Positions 1 through 5,774 of a stretch of 7,201 bases of DNA are shown here, piece after piece (position 1 is the first letter of the stretch; the number at the start of each line of letters is the position of its first letter). Source of the DNA: Deltaproteobacteria bacterium RIFCSPHIGHO2_12_FULL_43_9 (GTDB lineage Bacteria; Bdellovibrionota; O2-12-FULL-43-9); contig MGRR01000128.1 in NCBI GenBank assembly GCA_001798265.1, forward strand, positions 1-7,201. Reading direction: 5' to 3'. The notes beneath the pieces were generated by a model. The model searched no databases, was not told the origin of the DNA, and saw only the letters and a list, made by a program, of their open reading frames with translations. The translations under genes were made by a program, and so were the position numbers.

Positions 1-136
1 CGATTAGTGTGACTAGAATCATGATTGCGCCAACCGGCAGCATGAAAATAGAGATTGGAATCATCAGCGCAAAAAAGGTCAATGACCCGATTAATGCCAA
101 GCGGAAACGTTTATTCCAGACCTCTCTCGACCCCAC
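1..136 (-). CDS. N-terminus of a membrane protein, possibly O-antigen ligase/polymerase type (partial)
   Basis: An open frame of 45 codons runs leftward and leaves the window without a stop. I place the start at GTG 136-134: an in-frame TGA lies only a few codons upstream, and AGAAGG sits 5 nt before this GTG. The start overlaps the last 26 nt of the heptose kinase gene in another frame, so the two are probably translationally coupled in one operon. The peptide begins with a short basic segment (VGSREVWNKRFR) and then becomes strongly hydrophobic for the rest of its visible length, interrupted by one Pro-Val-Gly turn. This looks like one or two transmembrane helices. Multi-pass O-antigen ligases (WaaL/Wzy_C) often lie beside LPS-core heptose genes, which makes that identity possible, but no diagnostic motif is visible here. 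Confidence 0.5.
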   Translation of the reverse strand, partial: MGSREVWNKRFRLALIGSLTFFALMIPISIFMLPVGAIMILVTLI

Positions 137-1103
137 GATTACCTTCTCTTCCGATCAGTTCATTTCTGGAAACCGTTGCTGTCCCAACCTTTTCCACCAC
201 AATCCCGGCAGCCAGATTTCCAATCCTGACAGACTCTTCCACGGAAGCACCGGAAACCAATGGCAGGGTTACTGCCGCCAAAACCGTGTCTCCCGCCCCA
301 CTAACATCAAAAACACGGCGGACCTCCGTTTTAAAATGCCTAAACCTCTCCTCCGACTGGAAAAGAGCCATCCCGTCGGCCCCAAGCGTAATTAAAAGAT
401 ATCTGCAACCTAATCTATCAAAAAGAATTCTGCCACAATTTTTCAAATCAAACCCTGAAGAGGAAAACTCACTCTCAACCGCCCTCCTGGCCGCAGCCAA
501 ATTGGGCTTTATCAGATCAATCCCTCTATAGCGATTCATAGATGGGTCCTTGGGATCGACAGATGTTAATCTCCCATCCTTGAGAGAGAGGATAAATTCC
601 ACAATTTCCCGACTCACAACCCCCTTCATATAATCCGACACAATGATCCCATCAGCCCCCTTAATCTCACGAATTAGAACCCTTCTCAATTCATCATTTG
701 TGGATTTATTCAGAACATTGCTATTCTCAAAATCAATTCTTACAACCTGCTGGTTTCCGGCAATTACACGGCACTTCTTTGTAGTCTCCCTCCCCTTTTC
801 AACAACAACCCCGCAAGAAGAGACACCGATGTTTCCAAGAAGCGAGATAAGCTCTGCTCCATCCTTATCATCACCAACAACCCCTACAACCGAAGCCTGA
901 CACCCCAAGCCAGCCAGATTCGCCACAACATTTCCAGCGCCTCCAAGCATCATGCTCTGAGACCTGACATCAACCACGGGGACGGGGGCCTCAGGCGAAA
1001 TACGACCAGCGGTACCATACATATATGAATCGAGCATCAGATCCCCGACAACCAGTATCCTTTTGCCCAAAAATTTATCCAGTGTAGACGCTAAGGAATT
1101 CAT
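111..1103 (-). CDS. hldA: D-glycero-beta-D-manno-heptose-7-phosphate kinase (PfkB/ribokinase fold)
   Basis: This cytoplasmic kinase phosphorylates D-glycero-D-manno-heptose 7-phosphate at C1, an early step toward ADP-heptose for the LPS inner core. The 330-residue protein has the features of the HldE/RfaE kinase domain: ILVVGDLMLDSYMYG at 16-30, RISPEAPVPVV at 34-44, the first PfkB signature GGAGNVVANLAGLG at 54-67, and the second signature DVSGAGDTVLAAV at 266-278 with catalytic Asp272. Its length matches the kinase domain alone. The C-terminal cytidylyltransferase domain of bifunctional HldE is absent, so a separate hldC-type gene is expected elsewhere. The start is ATG 1103-1101, with no clear Shine-Dalgarno sequence before it. 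The 3' end overlaps the next minus-strand gene by 26 nt. The divergent neighbour is a GT9 glycosyltransferase, which supports an LPS-core role. Another PfkB sugar kinase is less likely because of the RISPEAPVPVV block. Confidence 0.93.
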   Translation of the reverse strand: MNSLASTLDKFLGKRILVVGDLMLDSYMYGTAGRISPEAPVPVVDVRSQSMMLGGAGNVVANLAGLGCQASVVGVVGDDKDGAELISLLGNIGVSSCGVVVEKGRETTKKCRVIAGNQQVVRIDFENSNVLNKSTNDELRRVLIREIKGADGIIVSDYMKGVVSREIVEFILSLKDGRLTSVDPKDPSMNRYRGIDLIKPNLAAARRAVESEFSSSGFDLKNCGRILFDRLGCRYLLITLGADGMALFQSEERFRHFKTEVRRVFDVSGAGDTVLAAVTLPLVSGASVEESVRIGNLAAGIVVEKVGTATVSRNELIGREGNRGVERGLE

Positions 1104-1112
1104 TACTTTTGC

Positions 1113-1141
1113 TTTATATTAAATTCTGCTAAATAGTGCAA
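1113..1141 (-). promoter_or_regulatory. Possible promoter of the heptose kinase gene
   Basis: On the minus strand TTGCAC (1141-1136) and TATAAA (1118-1113) are separated by 17 nt. The -35 box is poor (3 of 6 matches) and the -10 box is good. Initiation about 7 nt past the -10 would fall near 1106, only about three bases before the ATG at 1103, which would explain the missing Shine-Dalgarno sequence. The -35 region reaches the GTG start of the divergent GT9 gene. All 39 bases between the two genes are AT-rich, and I see no convincing plus-strand promoter in them. Confidence 0.35.
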
Positions 1142-1142
1142 A

Positions 1143-2075
1143 GTGAAAATAGCAATCTATCAACTCAACCAACTGGGTGACTTTCTTTTTTCTCTCCCAT
1201 TATTACACTCAATAAAAAAGAATTTTCCTCAAAGCAGTGTCACGCTTTTATTGCCAACGTGGCTTAAACCCTTAACCCAGCTAACCCCTTTTGTGGACAA
1301 TATCATCGAAAGGCCAAAAATCGGGGGCGTGGCATTTTTCAGAGAGATAAGGGATCACAATTTCGACTGGTGGATCTCGCTCTCACGCTCCCCTCAGTCT
1401 TACCTCTCCGCAAAGAGTAGCCTGGCAAAGAGAAGAACCGGTTTTTCCTCACCCCCATTTTCATATTTCTTGACGGAATCGATAAAACAAAGTGGGCCTT
1501 TTAATATTAATGCCGTCAACTCATTATGTGAATTCCTGGAATTAGAGAGAGAAAGTTATGACTACAGAGGCCTATTATCATTTTCCGATGACCTTCAAAA
1601 AAAGGAATCGGACAAATGGAAAGATATAGACCTGCACAAGACAATCACCATCGCACCCGGCTCCTCCTCGCGAAAAACCTTCAAGCGCCGGCCCAAAGAT
1701 CAATTCGCAAAGCTCATAGATGAATTCAGCGAACCAGATTTCACGATTCTTTTAACAGGATCAAAAGAGGAATATGAGTTAATTGAATCCATTAAAAATC
1801 TTACAAAAAGAAAAACCGCAGTTAATCTCGCGGGAAAACTCTCTTTAACACAACTGGCCTATCTACTTTCCAAAACCAGGTTACTTATCTGCAATGACTC
1901 CGGTGCCATGCATCTTGCCAGCGTATTTGAAACGCCTTTAATCGCCCTATTTGGACCAACCTCACCGGCACGGAGTGGTCCGTATAATAAAAATGCGCGT
2001 GTAATAATAGGGGACAGACGTCTTTGTGAACAGTTCCATTTGGAACTGTTCACAAAGACGTCTGTCCCCAACTAG
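1143..2075 (+). CDS. Glycosyltransferase family 9 (ADP-heptose:LPS heptosyltransferase type), C-terminus replaced by a repeat
   Basis: GT9 enzymes (WaaC, WaaF, WaaQ) move heptose from ADP-heptose to the LPS core at the inner face of the inner membrane. The N-terminal domain shows GDFLFSLPLLHSIKKNFP at 12-29, with Asp13 in the place of the proposed catalytic Asp of WaaC. The C-terminal nucleotide-sugar domain shows APGSSSRKTFKRRP at 171-184 and the family hallmark NDSGAMHLAS at 251-260, followed by LFGPTSPARSGPY at 269-281. The protein then stops matching. From Gly290 (base 2010) to the end, all 21 residues are encoded by a palindromic repeat. At 310 residues it is shorter than the usual 340-360 and lacks the last strand and helices. 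The start is GTG 1143 with no evident Shine-Dalgarno sequence. The donor-site motif is intact, so activity is possible, but folding may be impaired. Which heptosyltransferase it is cannot be told. Confidence 0.88.
   Translation: MKIAIYQLNQLGDFLFSLPLLHSIKKNFPQSSVTLLLPTWLKPLTQLTPFVDNIIERPKIGGVAFFREIRDHNFDWWISLSRSPQSYLSAKSSLAKRRTGFSSPPFSYFLTESIKQSGPFNINAVNSLCEFLELERESYDYRGLLSFSDDLQKKESDKWKDIDLHKTITIAPGSSSRKTFKRRPKDQFAKLIDEFSEPDFTILLTGSKEEYELIESIKNLTKRKTAVNLAGKLSLTQLAYLLSKTRLLICNDSGAMHLASVFETPLIALFGPTSPARSGPYNKNARVIIGDRRLCEQFHLELFTKTSVPN
2010..2069. repeat. Perfect 29-bp inverted repeat (GGGGACAGAC family)
   Basis: The left arm 2010-2038 begins GGGGACAGACGTCTTTGTGA and is the exact reverse complement of the right arm 2041-2069, with only TT between them. 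It spans the last 20 complete codons of the GT9 gene, whose TAG (2073-2075) follows. As RNA it would form a very strong hairpin between two convergent genes. It looks like a REP/RAYT-type element or a small non-autonomous insertion. No transposase gene is in the window. Confidence 0.9.
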
Positions 2076-2099
2076 CTGTTCACAATGATGTCTGTCCCC
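2076..2099. repeat. Third, diverged copy of the GGGGACAGAC-family arm
   Basis: Bases 2076-2099 repeat 2046-2069 of the right arm in direct orientation, with two mismatches in 24 (CACAATGATG instead of CACAAAGACG). The unit lies 30 nt downstream of its sister and ends 11 nt before the vapC stop codon. It could pair with the left arm at 2010-2038 as an alternative to the perfect palindrome. Confidence 0.85.
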
Positions 2100-2110
2100 G
2101 ATTTCTCAAA

Positions 2111-2536
2111 CTAAAATGGTACCCTAAAACCTTCAATCTTTGCTGCCTCATTGAGCTTCTCGTCCAACGAAATAAAATTTACTTTCGAAGGATCTTCCGT
2201 CCCTGCGCGGGCTGAAGCAAGCTGAATAGCATCCGCTACTTTTAGACCGTAAATTTTTTGTAGATGAAGTGCTGCATCTAACACGTTATAGTCTATAAAA
2301 ACCAAATAAAGCTCCTTCCGAAAATCACCAGCCAATAACCTTGCTTCTTCTGCTTGTTTTACATTAATCGACTGCTCCCTTAACTTTCTCTGAATCGCTG
2401 ATTCAATTTCCAGGGGCGTAATAATAGCTGTATAAGACGGGACTTCATCCATTTCATCAACCAAAGAGCGAATCATCTCCGTTGCTTTTTCATAGATAAA
2501 TAAGGCCACAATGGCAGATGAATCCCAATATAACAC
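2111..2536 (-). CDS. vapC: VapC-type PIN-domain ribonuclease toxin
   Basis: The 141-residue single-domain protein fits PIN-domain toxins of type II toxin-antitoxin systems, which are Mg2+-dependent endoribonucleases held inactive by their antitoxin. The acidic metal site can be traced: Asp5 in LYWDSSAIVALF, Glu43 in TPLEIESA, Asp102 in KVADAIQLASA and Asp125 in FISLDEKL, all in the usual order and spacing, so the enzyme looks intact. The start is GTG 2536-2534; its first G is the last base of the antitoxin TAG (TAGTG), giving a 1-nt overlap and translational coupling. AGGG lies about 10 nt upstream. The gene is convergent with the GT9 gene and its stop lies just beyond the repeat at 2076-2099. 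The cellular RNA target cannot be inferred. Confidence 0.9.
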   Translation of the reverse strand: MLYWDSSAIVALFIYEKATEMIRSLVDEMDEVPSYTAIITPLEIESAIQRKLREQSINVKQAEEARLLAGDFRKELYLVFIDYNVLDAALHLQKIYGLKVADAIQLASARAGTEDPSKVNFISLDEKLNEAAKIEGFRVPF

Positions 2537-2781
2537 TACTCTTCATCCCTTATTTTTCGAATTAATTTACCGGCTGGCATACCTTTTCTTTGCGGTTTTA
2601 TAGGAGGATGCTTAGAAAAAAAAGACTTCCAATGCACTGGCGCAGAAGTAACCAGTTGGGCCGGCCCTATCTTTGCTATCTCCTCTCCATGAGAAGTAAC
2701 GACAATAAGAATCCCCCTTTGAGCCATTTCTAAGTACCTGGAAAGCTTAGCTTTCAATGTGGCAACATTTACTTTAACCAT
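2536..2781 (-). CDS. vapB: Phd/YefM-family antitoxin of the VapC pair
   Basis: The 81-residue protein begins MVKVNVATLKAKLSRYLEMA and continues RGILIVVTSHGEEIAKIGP. This is the Phd/YefM fold: a small DNA-binding N-terminus that also represses its own promoter. The rest, about residues 45-81, is basic and poorly structured, ending GKLIRKIRDEE, as expected of a tail that wraps around the toxin. I prefer ATG 2781-2779 to the in-frame TTG two codons upstream, because the family consensus starts at VNVA and the promoter's -10 box lies across the TTG. No Shine-Dalgarno sequence precedes the ATG. The gene overlaps vapC by one base. The symbol vapB is used by partner; the sequence family is Phd/YefM rather than AbrB. 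Confidence 0.88.
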   Translation of the reverse strand: MVKVNVATLKAKLSRYLEMAQRGILIVVTSHGEEIAKIGPAQLVTSAPVHWKSFFSKHPPIKPQRKGMPAGKLIRKIRDEE

Positions 2782-2785
2782 AGGC

Positions 2786-2809
2786 AATTATAGTCATAAT
2801 TATAGTCAT
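2786..2809. repeat. 12-bp tandem duplication carrying two -10 boxes
   Basis: AATTATAGTCAT (plus strand) occurs twice without a gap, at 2786-2797 and 2798-2809. A third GTCA core falls at 2812-2815 inside the -35 box. Each unit holds a TATAAT on the minus strand (2792-2787 and 2804-2799). Only the gene-proximal TATAAT is properly spaced from TTGACT. Confidence 0.9.
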
Positions 2810-2816
2810 AAGTCAA
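2787..2816 (-). promoter_or_regulatory. vapBC promoter, probably leaderless
   Basis: On the minus strand TTGACT (2816-2811) and a perfect TATAAT (2792-2787) are 18 nt apart, a near-consensus sigma-70 promoter. The -10 ends only 5 nt before the vapB ATG at 2781, so transcription should begin at or within a base or two of the start codon. The spacer and -10 consist of a tandem 12-bp repeat, a likely binding site for the VapBC complex. Confidence 0.75.
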
Positions 2817-2859
2817 GCCCCCGACTAGAGAAGGAATGCTTCCGCTGATAGGCTATAGT

Positions 2860-4419
2860 CTATTTTCTTAGTTTCTGCAGTTTTTCGTAGAGTGTGCTGC
2901 GGTTTATACCGAGGGCTTTTGCCGCTTCTGTTTTATTTCCATCTGCCTCTCTTAATGCCCTCATAATCAGGTCTGATTCGATCTGTGCCATGGTCTGGCT
3001 TAAATTCCCCTCTGTCTCTTTTTTGGGTTTATAAATAGGCATTTGAGCTTTCAAAATTTCAGGACTCAAGTCCTCCATCATTATTTTTTCTCCACTTAGC
3101 GCGAAGACCTTTCTGATCTCGTTTTCAAGCTGTCTTACATTCCCCGGCCAGTTGTATTCCTTGAGCTTCTCCATCACCTCGGATGACATCGATTTAAGAG
3201 GCTTCCCCTCCTCCTCTGCAACACGGCGAAGCAGGTTATAGATCAGTGGTTCAAGGTCCTCCAGACGCTCCCTCAAAGGCGGAACGTGAAGCGTAATAAT
3301 ATTTAACCGATAATAAAGGTCCTCCCGAAATTGCCCCTCCTTAACCTCCTGATCGAGATCCTTGTTTGTCGCGGAAATAATCCTTGCATCAACCGGAACC
3401 TCATCCTCACCGCCAACGGGCCTGCATCTCTTCTCCTGAAGCACGCGTAGAAGCTTGGATTGAAGTTCAAATGGGAGTTCCGCGATTTCATCAAGAAAAA
3501 GTGTCCCTTTATTGGCCATTTTAAAAAGACCAGGTTTATCCCGGTCCGCACCTGTAAACGCCCCTTTAACAAAACCGAATAGCTCACTCTCAATGAGTGT
3601 CGGGGCAATGGCCCCGCAGTTTACAGATACAAATGGCTTATCTTGCCGTGGACCATTGAAGTGGATGGATCTGGCGATCAGCTCCTTCCCGGTTCCACTC
3701 TCCCCCTGAATCAAAACCGGATGCTCTGCGTCTATAACCTTATCAAGAACCTCGAACAGCTCAAGCATTGGGGTAGAAACACCAACAATGTTGCTGTAAT
3801 CGTACTTAAATCTGGATGGGGGGAGTAATTCCCCCTCGATTTCCTCTTCCTTCTCTTCAGTGCGCAATTCTTTTTCAATCCTCTCCAATTCCTCCTGCTT
3901 CTCCTCCAGCTTACTCGTTAACCACGCGCTGTCTAAAATCATGCTACCCTGCTGGGCAATAATCGTTAAAATTGAGAGCTCATAATCACCAAACGCTCCA
4001 TCCTTTAACGGCTTGTCGATGTAAAGAACACCTTCAATTTCGTCATAGATTGAGAGTGGCGCGGCAATTGCGCAATTTATATGAAGCTCTTTGATGTCTG
4101 GATCATCTGTCAGCGGTTTAAAATTATAAAAGATGGCCTCTTTTTTATTGAGAACATTTTTTAACATCTCACTTATCTCTTCACCATGCTCCAGATAAAC
4201 CTCCGCTTCACTAAAACGGGTGGACGCAACTAAACGAAAATAATCCCCCTCCTTTAAAAACAAAGCCCCTCTTCTTCCATCAAGGATCTCCACCGTCCCA
4301 TCAAGGAGCCTTCTTGAAACGGCATCAATCCCCTTCTCGTTTGTAATGGTGAGCTGAAGTGATAGAAGCTCGTCTATCACGTTAGGCAATGCAACACCCT
4401 TTTTGGCCGCTAGAACCAT
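2860..4419 (-). CDS. Sigma-54-dependent transcriptional activator (GAF, AAA+, Fis-type HTH)
   Basis: This 519-residue enhancer-binding protein uses ATP hydrolysis to open promoters bound by sigma-54 RNA polymerase. An N-terminal GAF sensor (about 23-165) is joined by a charged, probably coiled-coil segment (about 166-198) to the AAA+ domain (about 208-440). The AAA+ domain has Walker A GESGTGKE at 239-246, the sigma-54 contact loop GAFTGA at 286-291, Walker B TLFLDEIAE at 306-314, sensor I SATNKDL at 349-355, the FREDLYYRLN arginine region at 364-373 and WPGNVRQLEN at 424-433. A Fis-type helix-turn-helix ends the protein (KTEAAKALGINRSTLYEKL at 496-514). All key residues are present, so it should be active. 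There is no receiver domain; control is probably by ligand or partner binding to the GAF domain. The start is ATG 4419. It is not overlapped by its neighbours and its target genes are unknown. I found no -24/-12 promoter in an intergenic position here. Confidence 0.93.
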   Translation of the reverse strand: MVLAAKKGVALPNVIDELLSLQLTITNEKGIDAVSRRLLDGTVEILDGRRGALFLKEGDYFRLVASTRFSEAEVYLEHGEEISEMLKNVLNKKEAIFYNFKPLTDDPDIKELHINCAIAAPLSIYDEIEGVLYIDKPLKDGAFGDYELSILTIIAQQGSMILDSAWLTSKLEEKQEELERIEKELRTEEKEEEIEGELLPPSRFKYDYSNIVGVSTPMLELFEVLDKVIDAEHPVLIQGESGTGKELIARSIHFNGPRQDKPFVSVNCGAIAPTLIESELFGFVKGAFTGADRDKPGLFKMANKGTLFLDEIAELPFELQSKLLRVLQEKRCRPVGGEDEVPVDARIISATNKDLDQEVKEGQFREDLYYRLNIITLHVPPLRERLEDLEPLIYNLLRRVAEEEGKPLKSMSSEVMEKLKEYNWPGNVRQLENEIRKVFALSGEKIMMEDLSPEILKAQMPIYKPKKETEGNLSQTMAQIESDLIMRALREADGNKTEAAKALGINRSTLYEKLQKLRK

Positions 4420-4503
4420 GAGCTACTTATCGGAAGATTTGGTAAAATTAATAAGCTGTAACTACCTGATATTGTTAGTGCTTCGTAGCACCCAAAACGA
4501 AAT

Positions 4504-4532
4504 GTCATTGCGAGTCCTCCCGTCATTGCGAG
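4504..4532. repeat. Two half-copies of the CGTCATTGCGAG repeat
   Basis: GTCATTGCGAG occurs at 4504-4514 and CGTCATTGCGAG at 4521-4532, in the same direction and 17 nt apart. Both lack the complementary GCAATCTC half. They look like remnants of, or landing sites for, the full element found at 4641-4681. The stretch 4420-4503 between the activator start and these repeats shows nothing recognisable beyond AT-rich sequence. Confidence 0.75.
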
Positions 4533-4537
4533 CACCC

Positions 4538-4635
4538 GTCATCCCCGTACCCCGCTGCAGCCTGTACTCCGCGAAAGCGGGGTACGGAGTACAGGCTGCA
4601 GCGGGGATCTGGATCCCCGTTTTCACGGGGATGAC
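4538..4635. repeat. Nested multi-hairpin repeat (ATCCCCG...CGGGGATGAC family)
   Basis: Three levels of inverted repeat lie inside one another. Outer 11-bp arms GTCATCCCCGT (4538-4548) and ACGGGGATGAC (4625-4635) enclose a perfect 22-bp inverted repeat (4550-4571 with 4585-4606) around a 13-nt centre. A separate 8-bp hairpin ATCCCCGT-TTTC-ACGGGGAT lies at 4613-4632. The centre also offers a GAAA-capped stem, GTACTCCGC (4565-4573) with GCGGGGTAC (4577-4585). The 20-bp unit resembles in form the ATTCCC-N8-GGGAAT dRS3 repeats of Neisseria; kinship is not implied. Confidence 0.85.
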
Positions 4636-4640
4636 ACAAT

Positions 4641-4681
4641 CGTCATTGCGAGGAGGCCCGAAGGGCCGACGAAGCAATCTC
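4641..4681. repeat. Full-length CGTCATTGCGAG...GCAATCTC palindromic repeat
   Basis: The element begins CGTCATTGCGAGG and ends GACGAAGCAATCTC. ATTGC pairs with GCAAT at the ends, and an inner GGCCC-GAA-GGGCC stem-loop sits in the middle (4654-4666). It begins immediately after the second of two consecutive TAG stops of the fic gene, so it lies at the 3' end of that transcript. The same family recurs at 6718-6907. Confidence 0.88.
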
Positions 4682-4683
4682 TA

Positions 4684-5667
4684 CTACTTAAGCCTCTCCT
4701 TAATTTCTTCCAAAGTTAAGCGTTCTTTCTGCAACTCTCGAATGCGCCTAATGGTTTTAATACTTTCATTATCGTACAGCTGATATCCAGATTCAGTCGT
4801 TTTTGATACTTTAAGCAATCCAAGCTGTGTCCAATGACGAATCGTCGGGTTTGTTTCGCCGGTTAGTTTCGCGAGCTCCCCTATTTTATATAATGTTTCT
4901 TCTGATTTGGTTTTTTCCTTTATTTCATTCTTCCCCTCAAGGGTCTCAAAATAAATATCGAATGATCTCTCGACGGCATCAATGATAATTCCTAAATAAT
5001 CCTCTTGACTGCCACCCAATTGAGCCTTTTCAATGCTTTTAATATATTGTAAACGATCTCTCTTCCTAATTAATGCTGGTGGATATCCATTCTGCATTAA
5101 AATGAGATTCATAAGCAGTCGAGCAGTCCTACCATTGCCATCAACAAATGGATGAATTGTTACTAATTGAAGATGCGCGTTGGCGGCTTTCTCAATTGGA
5201 TTAATTTTTGCACGAGAATTAATCTCATCATTAAATCTTTCCATTAGTTGTGGGACTTTAAATGGATTAGGAAAGATCACGTTTGAACCTGCTACCCTGA
5301 CGGGAACATTTCTATAGCGACCGGCCTGGAGGTCATCAATCCCGCGTAAAATTAAGGAATGTAGGTTCAAAATATCTTGTTCAGTTATCTTTTTACTTTT
5401 CCTCTTCGCCATTTCGTAAACTCTATTCATTGCGGCAGAATGATTCACTGCTTCCAAATGCTCTCTCAGAGATTTGGACTTAACAGTGAGGCCCTTTTCT
5501 ACAACCTCCGCCGTTTCTTCGCGACTTAGCGTATTGCCTTCAATCGCATTACTTGTATAAGTCAATTCTATCCGGAACCAATCCTCCATGTTCCTTGCAA
5601 ACCCTTCACCAAAAGGGCGTAATGCATCTAATTTAGCCTTTAATTTTAATAGGGAATCGAGCCTCAT
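4684..5667 (-). CDS. fic: Fic-domain AMPylase fused to a MerR-type DNA-binding domain
   Basis: Fic proteins transfer AMP from ATP to hydroxyl side chains of target proteins and many act as toxins or stress regulators. This 327-residue protein has a complete catalytic motif, HPFVDGNGRTAR at 172-183, with His172 as base and Asn178/Arg180/Arg183 for the nucleotide. The inhibitory helix motif SNAIEG (39-44, matching [ST]xxxE[GN]) lies N-terminal, which makes it a class II, self-inhibited Fic through Glu43. After a lysine/glutamate-rich linker (about 245-257), residues 259-327 form a MerR-like winged helix: YKIGELAKLTG, then TIRHWTQLGLL and YDNESIKTIRRI. Start ATG 5667 gives the normal N-terminal spacing. 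Two TAG codons end it. Its own promoter contains a dyad, suggesting that it binds its own control region. Its substrates cannot be read from the sequence. Confidence 0.93.
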   Translation of the reverse strand: MRLDSLLKLKAKLDALRPFGEGFARNMEDWFRIELTYTSNAIEGNTLSREETAEVVEKGLTVKSKSLREHLEAVNHSAAMNRVYEMAKRKSKKITEQDILNLHSLILRGIDDLQAGRYRNVPVRVAGSNVIFPNPFKVPQLMERFNDEINSRAKINPIEKAANAHLQLVTIHPFVDGNGRTARLLMNLILMQNGYPPALIRKRDRLQYIKSIEKAQLGGSQEDYLGIIIDAVERSFDIYFETLEGKNEIKEKTKSEETLYKIGELAKLTGETNPTIRHWTQLGLLKVSKTTESGYQLYDNESIKTIRRIRELQKERLTLEEIKERLK

Positions 5668-5674
5668 ACCATGA

Positions 5675-5703
5675 AGTATAAGGTATCACCTTATGGTTTT
5701 CAA
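5675..5703 (-). promoter_or_regulatory. Promoter of the fic-merR gene
   Basis: TTGAAA (5703-5698) and TATACT (5680-5675) on the minus strand are 17 nt apart. The -10 ends 7 nt before the ATG at 5667, so transcription should start at or next to the start codon. No Shine-Dalgarno sequence is seen. The spacer holds the dyad listed separately. Confidence 0.7.
5678..5694. promoter_or_regulatory. Dyad operator in the fic promoter spacer
   Basis: ATAAGGT-ATC-ACCTTAT is a perfect 7-bp inverted repeat around 3 nt. A second pair, ACCAT (5668-5672) and ATGGT (5693-5697), surrounds or overlaps it. It covers most of the spacer between -35 and -10, where MerR-family proteins bind. The spacer is 17 nt rather than the stretched 19-20 nt of MerR-activated promoters, so simple repression is the likelier mode. 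The Fic protein's own C-terminal domain is the obvious candidate ligand. Confidence 0.65.
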
Positions 5704-5774
5704 GAGTTATAATTCGTTGCATTAATGTAGAATTCAGATCTATCCCCCTAGTAGAGTCAGAATTTGGCATCAAA

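Noticed and set aside
176..184. CTGTCCCA as another GGGGACAG-family repeat copy
   Set aside because: Only eight bases match, within a conserved coding region; this is expected by chance.
254..270. TGGCAG-N5-CTGC resembling a sigma-54 -24/-12 promoter
   Set aside because: It lies inside the kinase coding sequence, antisense, with no gene on the plus strand for it to drive.
55..531. Plus-strand open frames opposite the heptose kinase gene
   Set aside because: They lie antisense to a clearly conserved PfkB kinase, have low-complexity Ser/Pro/Thr-rich translations and no ribosome site.
2831..2842. GGAA-TGC-TTCC as a terminator for the sigma-54 activator
   Set aside because: The stem is only 4-5 bp and no T-run follows.
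4403..4783. Open frames on both strands across the repeat gap (plus 4403-4783, minus 4462-4677)
   Set aside because: Their peptides (SLRGGPKGRRSNL, RRPFGPPRNDD) are translations of palindromic repeats, and the plus frame also runs into the fic gene.
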